Source of the DNA: Thermodesulfobacteriota bacterium
GTDB lineage: Bacteria > Desulfobacterota_D > UBA1144 > Nemesobacterales > UBA2774
Reading direction: 5' to 3'
NCBI GenBank assembly: GCA_035325995.1
Contig: DAOKYU010000016.1
Location: forward strand, 1-28,248
Length of the DNA: 28,248 nt
Below are positions 14,866 through 22,144 of this stretch, piece after piece. Below the pieces are notes generated by a model. That model was not told where the DNA came from, made no database searches, and saw only the letters and a list, made by a program, of their open reading frames with translations. Numbering within the stretch: the first letter of the stretch is position 1; the number at the start of each line of letters is the position of its first letter. Position numbers and translations under genes: made by a program.

Positions 14866-15264
14866 GATGTTCAATTTCATATTGACAGAGCGAACGGAAA
14901 GGGAAAATAAAAGGTCGGCATCCGCCGGCCCGAATGAAAAATTTGTTACCTCACCCTCCCCCGTCAACGCGGGTTTGGGACCCGGTAAAACAACTCTTGT
15001 CAAAGCTGTCACGCCAACAACGGCCGAGGCGCACTCTGTGGCGACATAACCTCCCTACAGTTATACGTCGCCGCTTACGCCACTATGGTCGTGGGTCCCA
15101 ACCCGTTGCCGGGGTTTCAGTAAACCGGCTTTCTTCGAAAGCCTCCCGCACCGCGAGGTGCGGACAGTCCGGGGCGGCCCGGAGCGCTATTCATCAAATC
15201 CCGGGAGCGGAGACACTATTAACTTGCCATCTCACACACTCTACTTATTCTCCACTCCGCTCCC
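14866..15264 (+). ncRNA. Candidate structured non-coding RNA
   Basis: A dense series of helices: a 13-bp stem with one bulge closing 14970-14983 on 15093-15105; inside it GGCGAC-ATAAC/GTTAT-GTCGCC at 15040-15072 with an outer GGCG/CGCC; then GGTTT-CAGT-AAACC (15113-15126); GGCTTTC-TTC-GAAAGCC (15127-15143); CCGCACC-GCGA-GGTGCGG (15146-15163, a GNRA tetraloop on this strand); TCCGGG-GCGG-CCCGGA (15168-15183); and GGGAGCGGAG/CTCCGCTCCC (15203-15212 with 15255-15264). It does not match tmRNA, RNase P, 6S, SRP or riboswitch motifs I know. The ends are estimates. Confidence 0.55.
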
Positions 15265-15355
15265 CCCGCACTACTATCCTTAGCTAATTGACGGCCGGAA
15301 AGGATCCGGCCCCGGGCGTCCGGCGGGTGCGCCGGTTTCGTTCTCCCGCGCCCGC

Positions 15356-15601
15356 TTATTTTTTTTCGGGATTGTCCACCACCATGCCGGTATGCAGCGC
15401 GAAAATCACGCGGTTCAGCATGTGGTGAACGTTAGTATAGCGGTCTTCGAGCTGGTACTGCGCGAGCTCGAGCCAGTCTATCAGTATGTCCGTGATAGGG
15501 ATATTCTGGTCGGCGCACCGGGTCTTTATCAGCTTTTCCAGGTCGTCGACGCCCATTCCGAGGAGTTGAAATTCCTTTTCCCTGTCCGTAAGCTCAGACA
15601 T
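15356..15601 (-). CDS. Small hypothetical protein
   Basis: An 81-residue, probably cytoplasmic helical protein (MSELTDREKEFQLLGMG, DDLEKLIKTRC, then TDILIDWLELAQYQLEDRYTN and a NRVIFALHTGMV helix). I do not recognise it. The ATG at 15599-15601 has AGGGAG about nine bases upstream. It lies downstream of trpF on the same strand, 97 bp after that gene ends, so cotranscription is possible. A GGCCGGA/TCCGGCC hairpin sits about 45 bp past its stop without a T-run. Confidence 0.72.
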   Translation of the reverse strand: MSELTDREKEFQLLGMGVDDLEKLIKTRCADQNIPITDILIDWLELAQYQLEDRYTNVHHMLNRVIFALHTGMVVDNPEKK

Positions 15602-15698
15602 TTTCGTGTCTCCCTTGCGTTCGTGTGTTCGCGCCCCGCCCCGCCGGCGTTATGCTCCGGAAAACGGCAGGCCGCGCTCGAGGAAAGTTTATATTACA

Positions 15699-16358
15699 TC
15701 AGGTTCGGCCCGTTAACAATCGCGCGGCGGCGACAAACGCCTTTATTTTTTCGAAATCCTTCCGCCCGTCCTCGTGCTCGAGGCCCGAATTGGCATCGAC
15801 CCCGGCTGGTTTGACGCGCTCTATCGCGGCGGCGACGTTATCCGGGCCGAGCCCCCCGGCGAGTATCACGGGCACACGGGACGACCCGGCTATCCCGGCG
15901 CTCACGGACCAATCGTGAGTGACGCCCGTCCCGCCTATCTTCCCCCCGGCGGCCGTGTCGAGGAGGAGCATGTCGGCGGCGGCGGCGAATTCGCGCGCAC
16001 GGAACATGGCCTCGTCGCCCGTGACGTGGACGGTCTTTATGATAAGCACCTCCGGCAGGAGCGAGCGGAGAGCCCTCAGGCCGCGGACGTCCATGTCGCC
16101 GTGTACCTGCACCGCGCGGACCTTCATGTACGCGGCGATGTCGGCGACCTCTTCGGGGTCGGTCAGGTGAGTGACCATGACGGTCGTAACGCCGGCGGGC
16201 ACGGAGGCCGCGATTCGCTTCCCGGCGTCGGGCGTGACCCTGTCGGGGACGTCGCCGTTCACCCCCACGAGGACGCCCAGGGCCGTCGCCCCGGCCCGGG
16301 CCGCGCCGGCCGCTTCCTCGACGCTCTGGATGCCGCAGACCTTTATAAACGGGGGCAT
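15699..16358 (-). CDS. trpF: Phosphoribosylanthranilate isomerase
   Basis: A 219-residue TIM-barrel enzyme that converts N-(5-phosphoribosyl)anthranilate to the carboxyphenylamino-deoxyribulose phosphate in tryptophan synthesis. Catalytic Cys8 lies in IKVCGI and catalytic Asp134 in LLLDTAAGGKIGGTG. The phosphate-binding end has ILAGGLGPDNV at 165-175 and VDANSGLE at 187-194. The usual GFVF-x-SPR segment is replaced by GVLVGVNGDVPDR, marking a divergent branch. The start at 16356-16358 has AAGGAGC six bases upstream. No other trp gene is nearby, so it is an orphan here; a role outside tryptophan synthesis cannot be excluded. Confidence 0.9.
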   Translation of the reverse strand: MPPFIKVCGIQSVEEAAGAARAGATALGVLVGVNGDVPDRVTPDAGKRIAASVPAGVTTVMVTHLTDPEEVADIAAYMKVRAVQVHGDMDVRGLRALRSLLPEVLIIKTVHVTGDEAMFRAREFAAAADMLLLDTAAGGKIGGTGVTHDWSVSAGIAGSSRVPVILAGGLGPDNVAAAIERVKPAGVDANSGLEHEDGRKDFEKIKAFVAAARLLTGRT

Positions 16359-16393
16359 TTGCGCTCCTTTTGCCTCTACGGCCCGGGGGCGAT

Positions 16394-16422
16394 TTGCCCG
16401 CGCCCCGCGCCGGGAATATAAT
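16394..16422 (+). promoter_or_regulatory. Promoter giving a leaderless or near-leaderless mRNA
   Basis: TTGCCC at 16394-16399, a 17-bp spacer and a perfect TATAAT at 16417-16422. Transcription should start around 16429-16432, that is at or just before the ATG at 16432, and no Shine-Dalgarno site is present. It is divergent from trpF. Confidence 0.6.
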
Positions 16423-16431
16423 GATTATTAT

Positions 16432-16851
16432 ATGACGGACGCGATGAAAAAAACAGCGGTTATAACGGTGTTCCTGGCGCTTGCCGCGCTCGCCCCGGCG
16501 CGGGCGGAGGAGTACCTGCCGGCGTCGATGACGACGCACCCCGAGTGGTACATAAAGATAAGCGGCTGGTCGATGTATTCGTCGTGGGGCGCGGTCGCGA
16601 TAATCCATAACGTGACGATCGAAAACACGTCCGGCTTCACGTACGAGAACGTCCGCGTGAGGGTCAAATATTCGTCGGACCTGTCCACGGGAGCCGGCGG
16701 GCCGGTGAGCCAGGAGACGGGCGTTCTGCCCGTGACGCTCCCGCCCGGGAGCAAGGCGACGTACCTCAAGGCAGGCGTGACCCTCGGCGCGGGGTCCCAG
16801 TTCATGAACCCGGTGTCGATAGAGGTGCTGGGGGCCGAGGTCGTGAGGTGA
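16432..16851 (+). CDS. Hypothetical exported protein with Ig-like fold
   Basis: About 139 residues with a signal peptide (MKKTAVITVFLALAALAPARA, cut before EEYLP). The mature part has alternating strands, AVAIIHNVTIENTSGFTYENVRVRVKYSS then GVLPVTLPPGSKATYLKAGV and VSIEVLGAEVV. This is the pattern of small periplasmic Ig-like domains of the FxLYD type that stabilise or present other proteins, an assignment by appearance only. Start is ATG 16432 or the ATG four codons later (MKKTA); neither has a ribosome site. The long open frame upstream overlaps trpF on the other strand and is a shadow. Confidence 0.8.
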   Translation: MTDAMKKTAVITVFLALAALAPARAEEYLPASMTTHPEWYIKISGWSMYSSWGAVAIIHNVTIENTSGFTYENVRVRVKYSSDLSTGAGGPVSQETGVLPVTLPPGSKATYLKAGVTLGAGSQFMNPVSIEVLGAEVVR

Positions 16852-17150
16852 GCGGGGCGTGCGGGCATGACCTACTACGTCACGACTTTGGGCCACGACT
16901 TTGGGCCTCTACACATCATTTCCGCAATTTTTGTGATCAGTCATCCTGAATTTAATTCAGGATCTCGCTTTTAAGTTTTTTGGGCAAAGAATAAATCCCC
17001 CCTGCCCCCCTTTTCCTAAGGGGGGATAAAGGATAAAAGGCCTTATCGATATCCGGGGCTTAGCGCCAGTTCTTCCAATCAGCGAGCTGCGCATGGTCCC
17101 GCAACGATAGCGCTTAACCCCGCAAAACTACAGCCTTCGACATACCGTCT
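16852..17150. other. Gene-free stretch with tandem and REP repeats
   Basis: CACGACTTTGGGC is tandemly doubled at 16881-16906. An ATCCTGAA/TTCAGGAT palindrome lies at 16943-16963, and an A+T-rich tail plus a CCCCCC/GGGGGG element near 16997-17024. No gene is seen. Confidence 0.65.
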
Positions 17151-17199
17151 GTCCCCGGCGACGCGCCGGTCTTTTCATCCGGTGCACAGTGCCGGGGAC
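17151..17199. repeat. Long two-part hairpin
   Basis: GTCCCCGGC (17151-17159) pairs with GCCGGGGAC (17191-17199), enclosing GCGCCGG/CCGGTGC. A second hairpin, GAGGCG-ACA-CGCCTC, follows near 17255. No coding sequence covers them. Confidence 0.6.
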
Positions 17200-17336
17200 C
17201 GCAACTTTCGCGCATCATCCCGTCAAAACCACCGCCACAGCTATGCCTATTGTCGGAGGCGACACGCCTCTGTAGTGGAATCCCGGACAAAGTTATAAAA
17301 TTTCTCACTAAAAGTGATGCAAAAAATTCGAAAGTT

Positions 17337-17345
17337 TGCTATACT
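17337..17345 (+). promoter_or_regulatory. Extended -10 promoter of a possible small RNA
   Basis: TGCTATACT fits the extended -10 pattern (TG-n-TATAnT). Transcription would start near 17352, about 20 bases before a closed hairpin structure. No gene follows on this strand for more than 1.5 kb. Confidence 0.45.
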
Positions 17346-17351
17346 CATATT

Positions 17352-17446
17352 TAACCGGTTGTTACAACCTGAGCCCCGTCAACTGAAGGGTGGGTCCTTT
17401 TGGCAGGGATTCCAGTCTTCCGGGGCTCTCGGAATATTAATTTTTA
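17352..17446 (+). ncRNA. Candidate small RNA
   Basis: The 8-bp stem GAGCCCCG/CGGGGCTC (17371-17378 with 17421-17428) encloses a short GGAAG-type inner pairing and GGGATTCC, and is followed by a TTAATTTTT tract. With the extended -10 just upstream it looks like a compact transcription unit of about 95 bases. The T-tract is nine bases from the stem, so termination is uncertain. Confidence 0.4.
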
Positions 17447-17678
17447 AGTTATTATCGGGTTTGGGTTTTCGTTTTAGACAGTAAATGTACAATTTGACTA
17501 CGGCGTTGCCGGTTGTATTCCTGCCGAAGGGGAAATATACCGACGCGCGAAGCTTTATTTATGCCATCCACTTAACCACCCGTAAATATTGAATATTATT
17601 ATCACAAGGCAAATGGGAAAGTTGCGTTTTACGCACGGTTGGAGGCTTTTGGAGGCCCGGCGCACCCCGCCCCTGCGC

Positions 17679-18413
17679 TTACTCCGTTACGGTCCTGAGC
17701 TCCCGCTCCGTCTCCCCGGCCGAGGCGCCCGAGGAGCTGGTTATGCCGGCGAGGGCCGCCGGGACCGTCCCCGCCTGGAAGTAGTTGTTGACGTCTATAA
17801 GCGCCGCGCCGAGCGTGTATGTCTTTTCGCCCTGGGTCGGGTAGCGCATCCTCTGCCTTATGCGCAGGAGACGCTCGAGCCTGAGGGCGTCCATCTTGCT
17901 TACGAGCGCGGGCATGGCCTCGTCGTAAAAGAGCTCCTTATCGACCGACGAATGCGAATTGCCAGAGAGGCCGCCCGATATGGCGAGGATTATCTCCTTC
18001 GCGCGCCGGGCGGGGTTGATGGCGTCGGCGGCGTCGAGGCCGAAGACGGCGATGTCGGTGACGAAGTTCCCGCCCTGGACGGGCTCGGACTGTATGCTCT
18101 GCGTGTATTGGCGATAGTAGTGGTCGATGACGTAGATCCTGCCGTTGATGACCTCGTCGCGGTAGGCGCGCTGGAGGCCGGGCGTCCCGGCAAGGCTGTT
18201 GTAGGCGTCGATGACGCCGGCGACGTAGTACTTCTTCTCCATCTCGGAGACTTCGTCGTTTATGTACTCGGCCTGGACGTGTGTCTCGGGGGCGAGGCGC
18301 GACATGCCGGGCGGCGCGGCCGGTACGCAGCCCGCGAGCGCCACGAGGGACGCCGCAAGGAGCAACGCTCCCACGGGCATAGAGCCCTTTTTGCCTTCCG
18401 GCAGATGCGTCAT
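17679..18413 (-). CDS. Hypothetical lipoprotein
   Basis: A 244-residue lipoprotein: a charged N-terminus (MTHLPEGKKGSM), hydrophobic segment and lipobox LAGC with the acylated Cys29, so membrane-anchored in the envelope. The mature part is mostly helical (VSEMEKKYYVAGVIDAYNSL, the DEVINGRIYVIDHYYRQY segment, DALRLERLLRIRQRM), with a Gly-rich GGLSGNSHSSVDK and a Ser-rich C-terminal tail. I do not recognise the family. The ATG at 18411-18413 has an AGGGGGTGG site and places the lipobox correctly; the longer open frame upstream does not. Monocistronic by context. Confidence 0.82.
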   Translation of the reverse strand: MTHLPEGKKGSMPVGALLLAASLVALAGCVPAAPPGMSRLAPETHVQAEYINDEVSEMEKKYYVAGVIDAYNSLAGTPGLQRAYRDEVINGRIYVIDHYYRQYTQSIQSEPVQGGNFVTDIAVFGLDAADAINPARRAKEIILAISGGLSGNSHSSVDKELFYDEAMPALVSKMDALRLERLLRIRQRMRYPTQGEKTYTLGAALIDVNNYFQAGTVPAALAGITSSSGASAGETERELRTVTE

Positions 18414-18947
18414 TCGAGCCACCCCCTGATCGGCATAATTATACAGAGTATCGAATTGCCCTTCAGCAGGAATTTTTTGGGAGGGGGGGCACATTCAAAC
18501 GCGTACCGTGCGGCACCCCGGCCAGGAATTCGGTTTTTGTTGTCATCCTGAATTTATTTCAGGATCTCGTTTTAGCTTTTTCGTCCTTTAGCCCCTTTAT
18601 GAAAAGTTGAAGGCAAAGAATGAGATTCTGAATCTTTTGATTCCTTCTGCGTTGGCGCTGTCCTGGATGAGCTTCGGTACAATCAGCCATGGGCGTCCGA
18701 TTCCTCGCTCGCTCGAAATCGTAATCCGGAATGATTGAAGCGTGAAAGCGCGGTGGCGGTGATCGTAGCGTCGTGCTGCATCGATTTCCAGCGGACGTGG
18801 TCCGCGTGCAAATCCCCGAATGTATTAAACGATTGCGTTATTAGATCATTTTGTATTATAATTGGAACAGGGGTTATTGATTACGCATTCTCCCGCCGGG
18901 GGCCGGGTCGCCCCGGGCGGAGCTCACATCTCAAGGTCGGAAGAAAC
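18414..18947. repeat. Gene-free stretch with REP and family 2 repeats
   Basis: An ATCCTGAA/TTCAGGAT palindrome lies at 18545-18565. GAGATTCTGAATC at 18622-18634 and the segment at 18660-18720 repeat those at 13642-13654 and 13706-13765. The open frame from 18735 is an upstream extension of the next gene without a ribosome site. Confidence 0.6.
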
Positions 18948-19613
18948 ATGGTTAATCAGTGGACTGAAATAGGCATTCCACCGGAGAGCCGTCTTCTCGC
19001 ACTCCACTACGAGCCGGTCACCGGGCAGTTCCTCGCACAACTGGAAACTCCGGGCGACAGCGGGGTGAAAGCCCTTTTCGCCCGGCGCTTCGACGACAAA
19101 GCCTACAGGCGGCTTACGCCCGACGAGGGGCGGGTTTCGTACGAGAGCATCATAGTCCGCCTCGAGAGCACCAAGATTCTCGCCAACGTCTTCCGCGTAA
19201 GGCCCGGCCATTCGAGCGAGTGGCACTCCATACGCGAGATAGACGTCGCAACGGGTGAGATCACGACAGTGCTCGCATCCGAGAAGCTCGAGGTCGAGCC
19301 GCCTTATTCGAGGGCGTGGGTGAGCAACGTGAGGAAGGTGAAGAAGGAGTTCGACAAGGCCGGGCGCGCGGTCGAGTCGGCCGGGGCGTCTTACAGCGCC
19401 GAGCCCGGGATATATTCCGTCCGCGGCGAGAAGGACGACGAGATCCTCTGCACCGTTTCGTTCAGGAAGAAGAACGCCCACGAAGGGGACGTCGAGAATT
19501 TCGTCTGCAAGGTGTCGCCCTCTTCGGGCAAGTACCGGAAGATTACGAGGCTCGGCGAAGGGAAGAAAGACGCCGGAGACGCCGCTGTGCCGGGCGCTAG
19601 CCGCGCCGTCTGA
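18948..19613 (+). CDS. Conserved hypothetical protein, paralogue B
   Basis: A 221-residue cytoplasmic-looking protein homologous throughout to the product of 55-615. Conserved blocks are W-x4-GIPPES, G-x2-LAQL, YRRLTPDEG, LANVFRV, SIREIDVATGE, AWVSNVRKV, a strand with ILCTVSFRKKN and a final YRKITRL. Relative to paralogue A it carries an extra Ala/Ser-rich insertion (KAGRAVESAGASY) and a longer tail (GEGKKDAGDAAV). No catalytic motif is visible; the repeated strand-turn blocks suggest a propeller- or beta-sandwich-like fold, which is speculative. The ATG at 18948 has only a weak GGAAG site. It is convergent with the lysozyme gene, 16 bp apart. Confidence 0.8.
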   Translation: MVNQWTEIGIPPESRLLALHYEPVTGQFLAQLETPGDSGVKALFARRFDDKAYRRLTPDEGRVSYESIIVRLESTKILANVFRVRPGHSSEWHSIREIDVATGEITTVLASEKLEVEPPYSRAWVSNVRKVKKEFDKAGRAVESAGASYSAEPGIYSVRGEKDDEILCTVSFRKKNAHEGDVENFVCKVSPSSGKYRKITRLGEGKKDAGDAAVPGASRAV

Positions 19614-19629
19614 GGCACGCCCCGCTTCG

Positions 19630-20379
19630 TCAGTGGCCGCTTCGTGAATAGTCCGCGCCGGGCTCCCCTTCGAGAAGCACTTCGAACTCCTTGCGCCCGC
19701 CGTTAAACACGTTGAAATCGACGAAGCCCTCTATCCCCCAGAGCTTTCCCCTGTCGGTGTATTGCCAGAAGGTCCATTTTTTCCCGTCGGGCAGCGACGG
19801 CGACCAGTAAATATCCCTTATCCAGATTTTGTATTCGGGCAGCTCGCCCGCAAGAAAATCCCTGTAGGACTTGTTGGTGGCGTAAATGATCGGGCGCTTG
19901 CCGTACTTCTCCATGACCATATCCGAGAACACGGAAATCTCTTCGAGCACCTTCTCCTTGCCGGGCCGTGCGCTGCAGTTGCCGCTGTATTCGAGGTTGA
20001 TTATGGGCGGGAGGGTCCCCTCCTCGTCCGGCACCGATTCCATGTAGTTAAGCGCCTGCTCGCGGCCGGTCTTGCAGAATGTGAAGTAGTGGTACGCCCC
20101 GCGCGCGATGCCGAGCTTACCGGCCTCCTCCCAGTAATACGGGAACTTCGTGTCCTTGTGGTCGCCGCCCTCAGTCGCCTTGATGAAGGCGAAGTCGAGA
20201 TTCGCGCGGGAGAGAACCCGCCAGTCCACCGATTCCTGGTGGTGCGAAATGTCTATCCCCCGGACGGGATATTTCTTCTCGTCGGGGTAGTTCATCCGGA
20301 TGTACCCTTCCTCGAAAAAGAGGCCCAGGAACGCGCCAACAAACAAAATTGTGCCTAAAATCGCTATCTTGCGGTTCAT
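19630..20379 (-). CDS. GH25 family lysozyme (muramidase), membrane-anchored
   Basis: A 249-residue glycoside hydrolase family 25 enzyme that cuts the muramic acid-glucosamine bond of peptidoglycan. Residues 5-22 form an uncleaved signal anchor, placing the enzyme in the periplasm. Family landmarks: GIDISHHQ with Asp43, DFAFIKATEGG, ARGAYHYFTF, PPIINLEYSGNC, PIIYATN, TFWQYTDRG and VDFNVFNG. In the catalytic D-x-E motif the first residue is Asn128 (NLE) with Glu130 kept. The usual sequence is DxE, so activity may be altered. The ATG at 20377-20379 has a poor ribosome site. No phage genes adjoin it, so a cell-wall remodelling role is more likely than a lysis role. Confidence 0.9.
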   Translation of the reverse strand: MNRKIAILGTILFVGAFLGLFFEEGYIRMNYPDEKKYPVRGIDISHHQESVDWRVLSRANLDFAFIKATEGGDHKDTKFPYYWEEAGKLGIARGAYHYFTFCKTGREQALNYMESVPDEEGTLPPIINLEYSGNCSARPGKEKVLEEISVFSDMVMEKYGKRPIIYATNKSYRDFLAGELPEYKIWIRDIYWSPSLPDGKKWTFWQYTDRGKLWGIEGFVDFNVFNGGRKEFEVLLEGEPGADYSRSGH

Positions 20380-20550
20380 ATCACGGAAGAGTTCCCCCGC
20401 TATATTATACCGGCTGTGCGGAGCTATTTACGATAAATAATGCGGACTGCCGTGAAAGCCGTTTTTCGGAAATCGGCGTCAAAAAGCTGGAGACCGTATT
20501 TATGCGTTATCATAGATATTATGTATCTTAATATATTCCATAGCACATAG

Positions 20551-20571
20551 AGCAGATTAATATGCTATAAT
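20551..20571 (+). promoter_or_regulatory. hipBA promoter -10 and candidate operator
   Basis: A perfect TATAAT at 20566-20571 overlaps the near-perfect dyad AGCAGATTAATATGCT (20551-20566). Further dyads and repeats surround it: AGATA/TATCT at 20514-20528 and the direct repeat GCACATAGA at 20543-20551 and 20601-20609. These are likely HipB binding sites for autorepression. The -35 is not clear. Confidence 0.5.
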
Positions 20572-20609
20572 ATATTGGCAGGATAAATATATATATTAAG
20601 GCACATAGA

Positions 20610-20927
20610 ATGAAATACACGACGGAAGAGCTCGCAGCAGAGCTCAGGAAAGCGCGAAAGAAGGCCGGGCTCACACAGAAAGAGCTGGGGGAAAAAACCG
20701 GCATCCCGCAGAGCCACATTTCCCGAATAGAGAAAGGAGAGGTGGACATTCAGGCTTCGAGCCTCGTCGGGATTGCCCGCGTGCTGGGTCTCGAATTGAT
20801 GCTGGTGCCGAGGGAGCTCGCCGCTGCCGTGGACGGCTTGATGCGGGGCCTTGCAAAAGACCTTGCAGGGCCGCCGAGGATGTACCTCCCCGATGGCGGC
20901 GAAGAGGAAGGGAATATTGACATATGA
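20610..20927 (+). CDS. hipB: HipB-like XRE-family antitoxin/repressor
   Basis: A 105-residue helix-turn-helix protein. Residues 7-62 form the XRE domain (LAAELRKARKKAGLTQKEL, recognition region GIPQSHISRIEKGEVDIQASSL, then LVGIARVLGLELMLVP). The C-terminal tail is acidic (GGEEEGNIDI) and may contact the toxin. Its stop overlaps the hipA start in ATGA (20924-20927), so translation is coupled. Expected role: bind operators upstream, repress the operon and hold HipA inactive. The ribosome site is weak (AAGG). Confidence 0.88.
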   Translation: MKYTTEELAAELRKARKKAGLTQKELGEKTGIPQSHISRIEKGEVDIQASSLVGIARVLGLELMLVPRELAAAVDGLMRGLAKDLAGPPRMYLPDGGEEEGNIDI

Positions 20928-22144
20928 ACGCGCTCAGGATTTTCCTTTACGGCGAGCCCGTCGGCACACTCGTCAGGCTTGCGGACGACAGAAATCTCTT
21001 TTCATTCGACGAGGGATACATCGACGACCCCGGGCGGCCTACGCTCAGCCTTTCTTTTAAAGATGCAACCGGCGGTCTTATAACCTCGGAGCGGCCGGCC
21101 CGGACGAAGCTCCCGCCTTATTTCAGCAACCTCCTTCCCGAGGGAAGAATGCGCGAATATCTTGCCGGCCGGGCGGGCGTAAAGCCGGAGCGCGAGTTCT
21201 TCCTGCTGGGAGCGCTCGGCCGGAACCTCCCCGGGGCGCTCACAGCCGTCCCCGCTGCCGTGTCCGGCCAGGGAGCGGTGGAGGAAACGGGGAAACCGCC
21301 GGCAAAGAAACACGGCGGCCTGCTCAGGTTTTCTCTCGCAGGGGTTCAGCTCAAGTTCTCGGCCGCGGCGGATGCGCGGGGCGGGCTCACGATACCGGCC
21401 GGCGGCGAGGGCGGCTCGTGGATAGTCAAGCTCCCGTCGGGTGCATGGAGAGGCATACCCGAAAACGAATTCTCGATGCTGGAGCTCGCAAGGCGCGTCG
21501 GAATAGACGTGCCGGAAACCAGGCTCGTTCCCGTCGATAAAATAAAAGGGCTGCCAAAAAACATCGAAGTATTCGGCACGCAGGCGCTGACTATAAAGAG
21601 ATTCGACAGGCTTCCCGACGGCGGACTCGTCCACGCCGAAGATTTCGCGCAGGTGTTCGGCCTTTACCCGGACGACAAGTACGGCTCCGCGAGCTACAGG
21701 AACGTAGCGGACGTGATACGCGCCGAGGCCGGGGAGGAGGCTGCCGGGGAATTCATAAGACGGCTGGTGTTCACTATCCTCATAGGAAACGCCGACATGC
21801 ATCTTAAGAACTGGTCGCTGATTTATCCCGACAGAGTACGTGCGGCGCTCTCACCGGCATACGACTTCGTTTCGACCATTCATTACATCCCCGGCGATTC
21901 GCTCGCGCTCGGCCTTGCCGGAACGAAAGAGTTCGGCAAAGTGGATGAAGACAGGCTCAGGCGGTTCGCGGCCCTCGCGCGTCTCCCGGAAAGGCTCGTG
22001 CTCGACGCCGCGGGCAAGACGGTCGAATCGTTTGCCCGCGAGTGGCGGGGCGCGAAAGACCTTCCCATCGAAAGCGGCGTCAGGAAAAGCCTCGATAATC
22101 ATTTGAAAAGTCTCCCTCTCTGGACGCGGAGCGCCCGCAAATAA
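20924..22144 (+). CDS. hipA: HipA-like serine/threonine kinase toxin
   Basis: A 406-residue kinase toxin of the HipA family, close to the usual 400-440 length. The N-terminal subdomain (1-110) has LSLSF, KLPPYFSNLLPEGRMREYLA and LLGALGRNLPGAL. The kinase core has RFSLAGVQLKFSA at 135-147, a likely ATP-binding Lys169 (SWIVKLP), NEFSMLELARRVGIDVPET, catalytic Asp291 in GNADMHLKNWSL and metal-binding Asp314 in SPAYDF. All residues expected for activity appear present. E. coli HipA phosphorylates glutamyl-tRNA synthetase and induces dormancy; the target here is inferred only by family. Translationally coupled to hipB. Confidence 0.93.
   Translation: MNALRIFLYGEPVGTLVRLADDRNLFSFDEGYIDDPGRPTLSLSFKDATGGLITSERPARTKLPPYFSNLLPEGRMREYLAGRAGVKPEREFFLLGALGRNLPGALTAVPAAVSGQGAVEETGKPPAKKHGGLLRFSLAGVQLKFSAAADARGGLTIPAGGEGGSWIVKLPSGAWRGIPENEFSMLELARRVGIDVPETRLVPVDKIKGLPKNIEVFGTQALTIKRFDRLPDGGLVHAEDFAQVFGLYPDDKYGSASYRNVADVIRAEAGEEAAGEFIRRLVFTILIGNADMHLKNWSLIYPDRVRAALSPAYDFVSTIHYIPGDSLALGLAGTKEFGKVDEDRLRRFAALARLPERLVLDAAGKTVESFAREWRGAKDLPIESGVRKSLDNHLKSLPLWTRSARK

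Noticed and set aside
14858..15049. Short plus-strand frame inside the folded region
   Set aside because: It has no ribosome site and low-information sequence. The helices there are better explained by an RNA.
15146..15183. RNase P or SRP RNA reading of the hairpin cluster
   Set aside because: The conserved GAGGAAAGTCC and ACAGAA blocks of RNase P and the GGAAGGAAGCAGCC-like loop of SRP RNA are absent.
15838..16896. 352-codon minus-strand open frame
   Set aside because: It is the alternative frame of trpF and its neighbour, made almost wholly of Arg, Gly, Pro and His; trpF has catalytic motifs in the other frame.
17381..17400. AAGGGTGGGTCC resembling a T-box antiterminator motif
   Set aside because: The ACCGCG part is missing and no amino-acid or synthetase gene follows, so it is not called a T-box.
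17589..18551. 320-codon plus-strand open frame
   Set aside because: Antisense shadow of the lipoprotein gene, which has a lipobox and a good ribosome site.
18735..18947. 71-residue N-terminal extension of paralogue B
   Set aside because: Paralogue A begins at the position equivalent to ATG 18948, and the extension has no counterpart.
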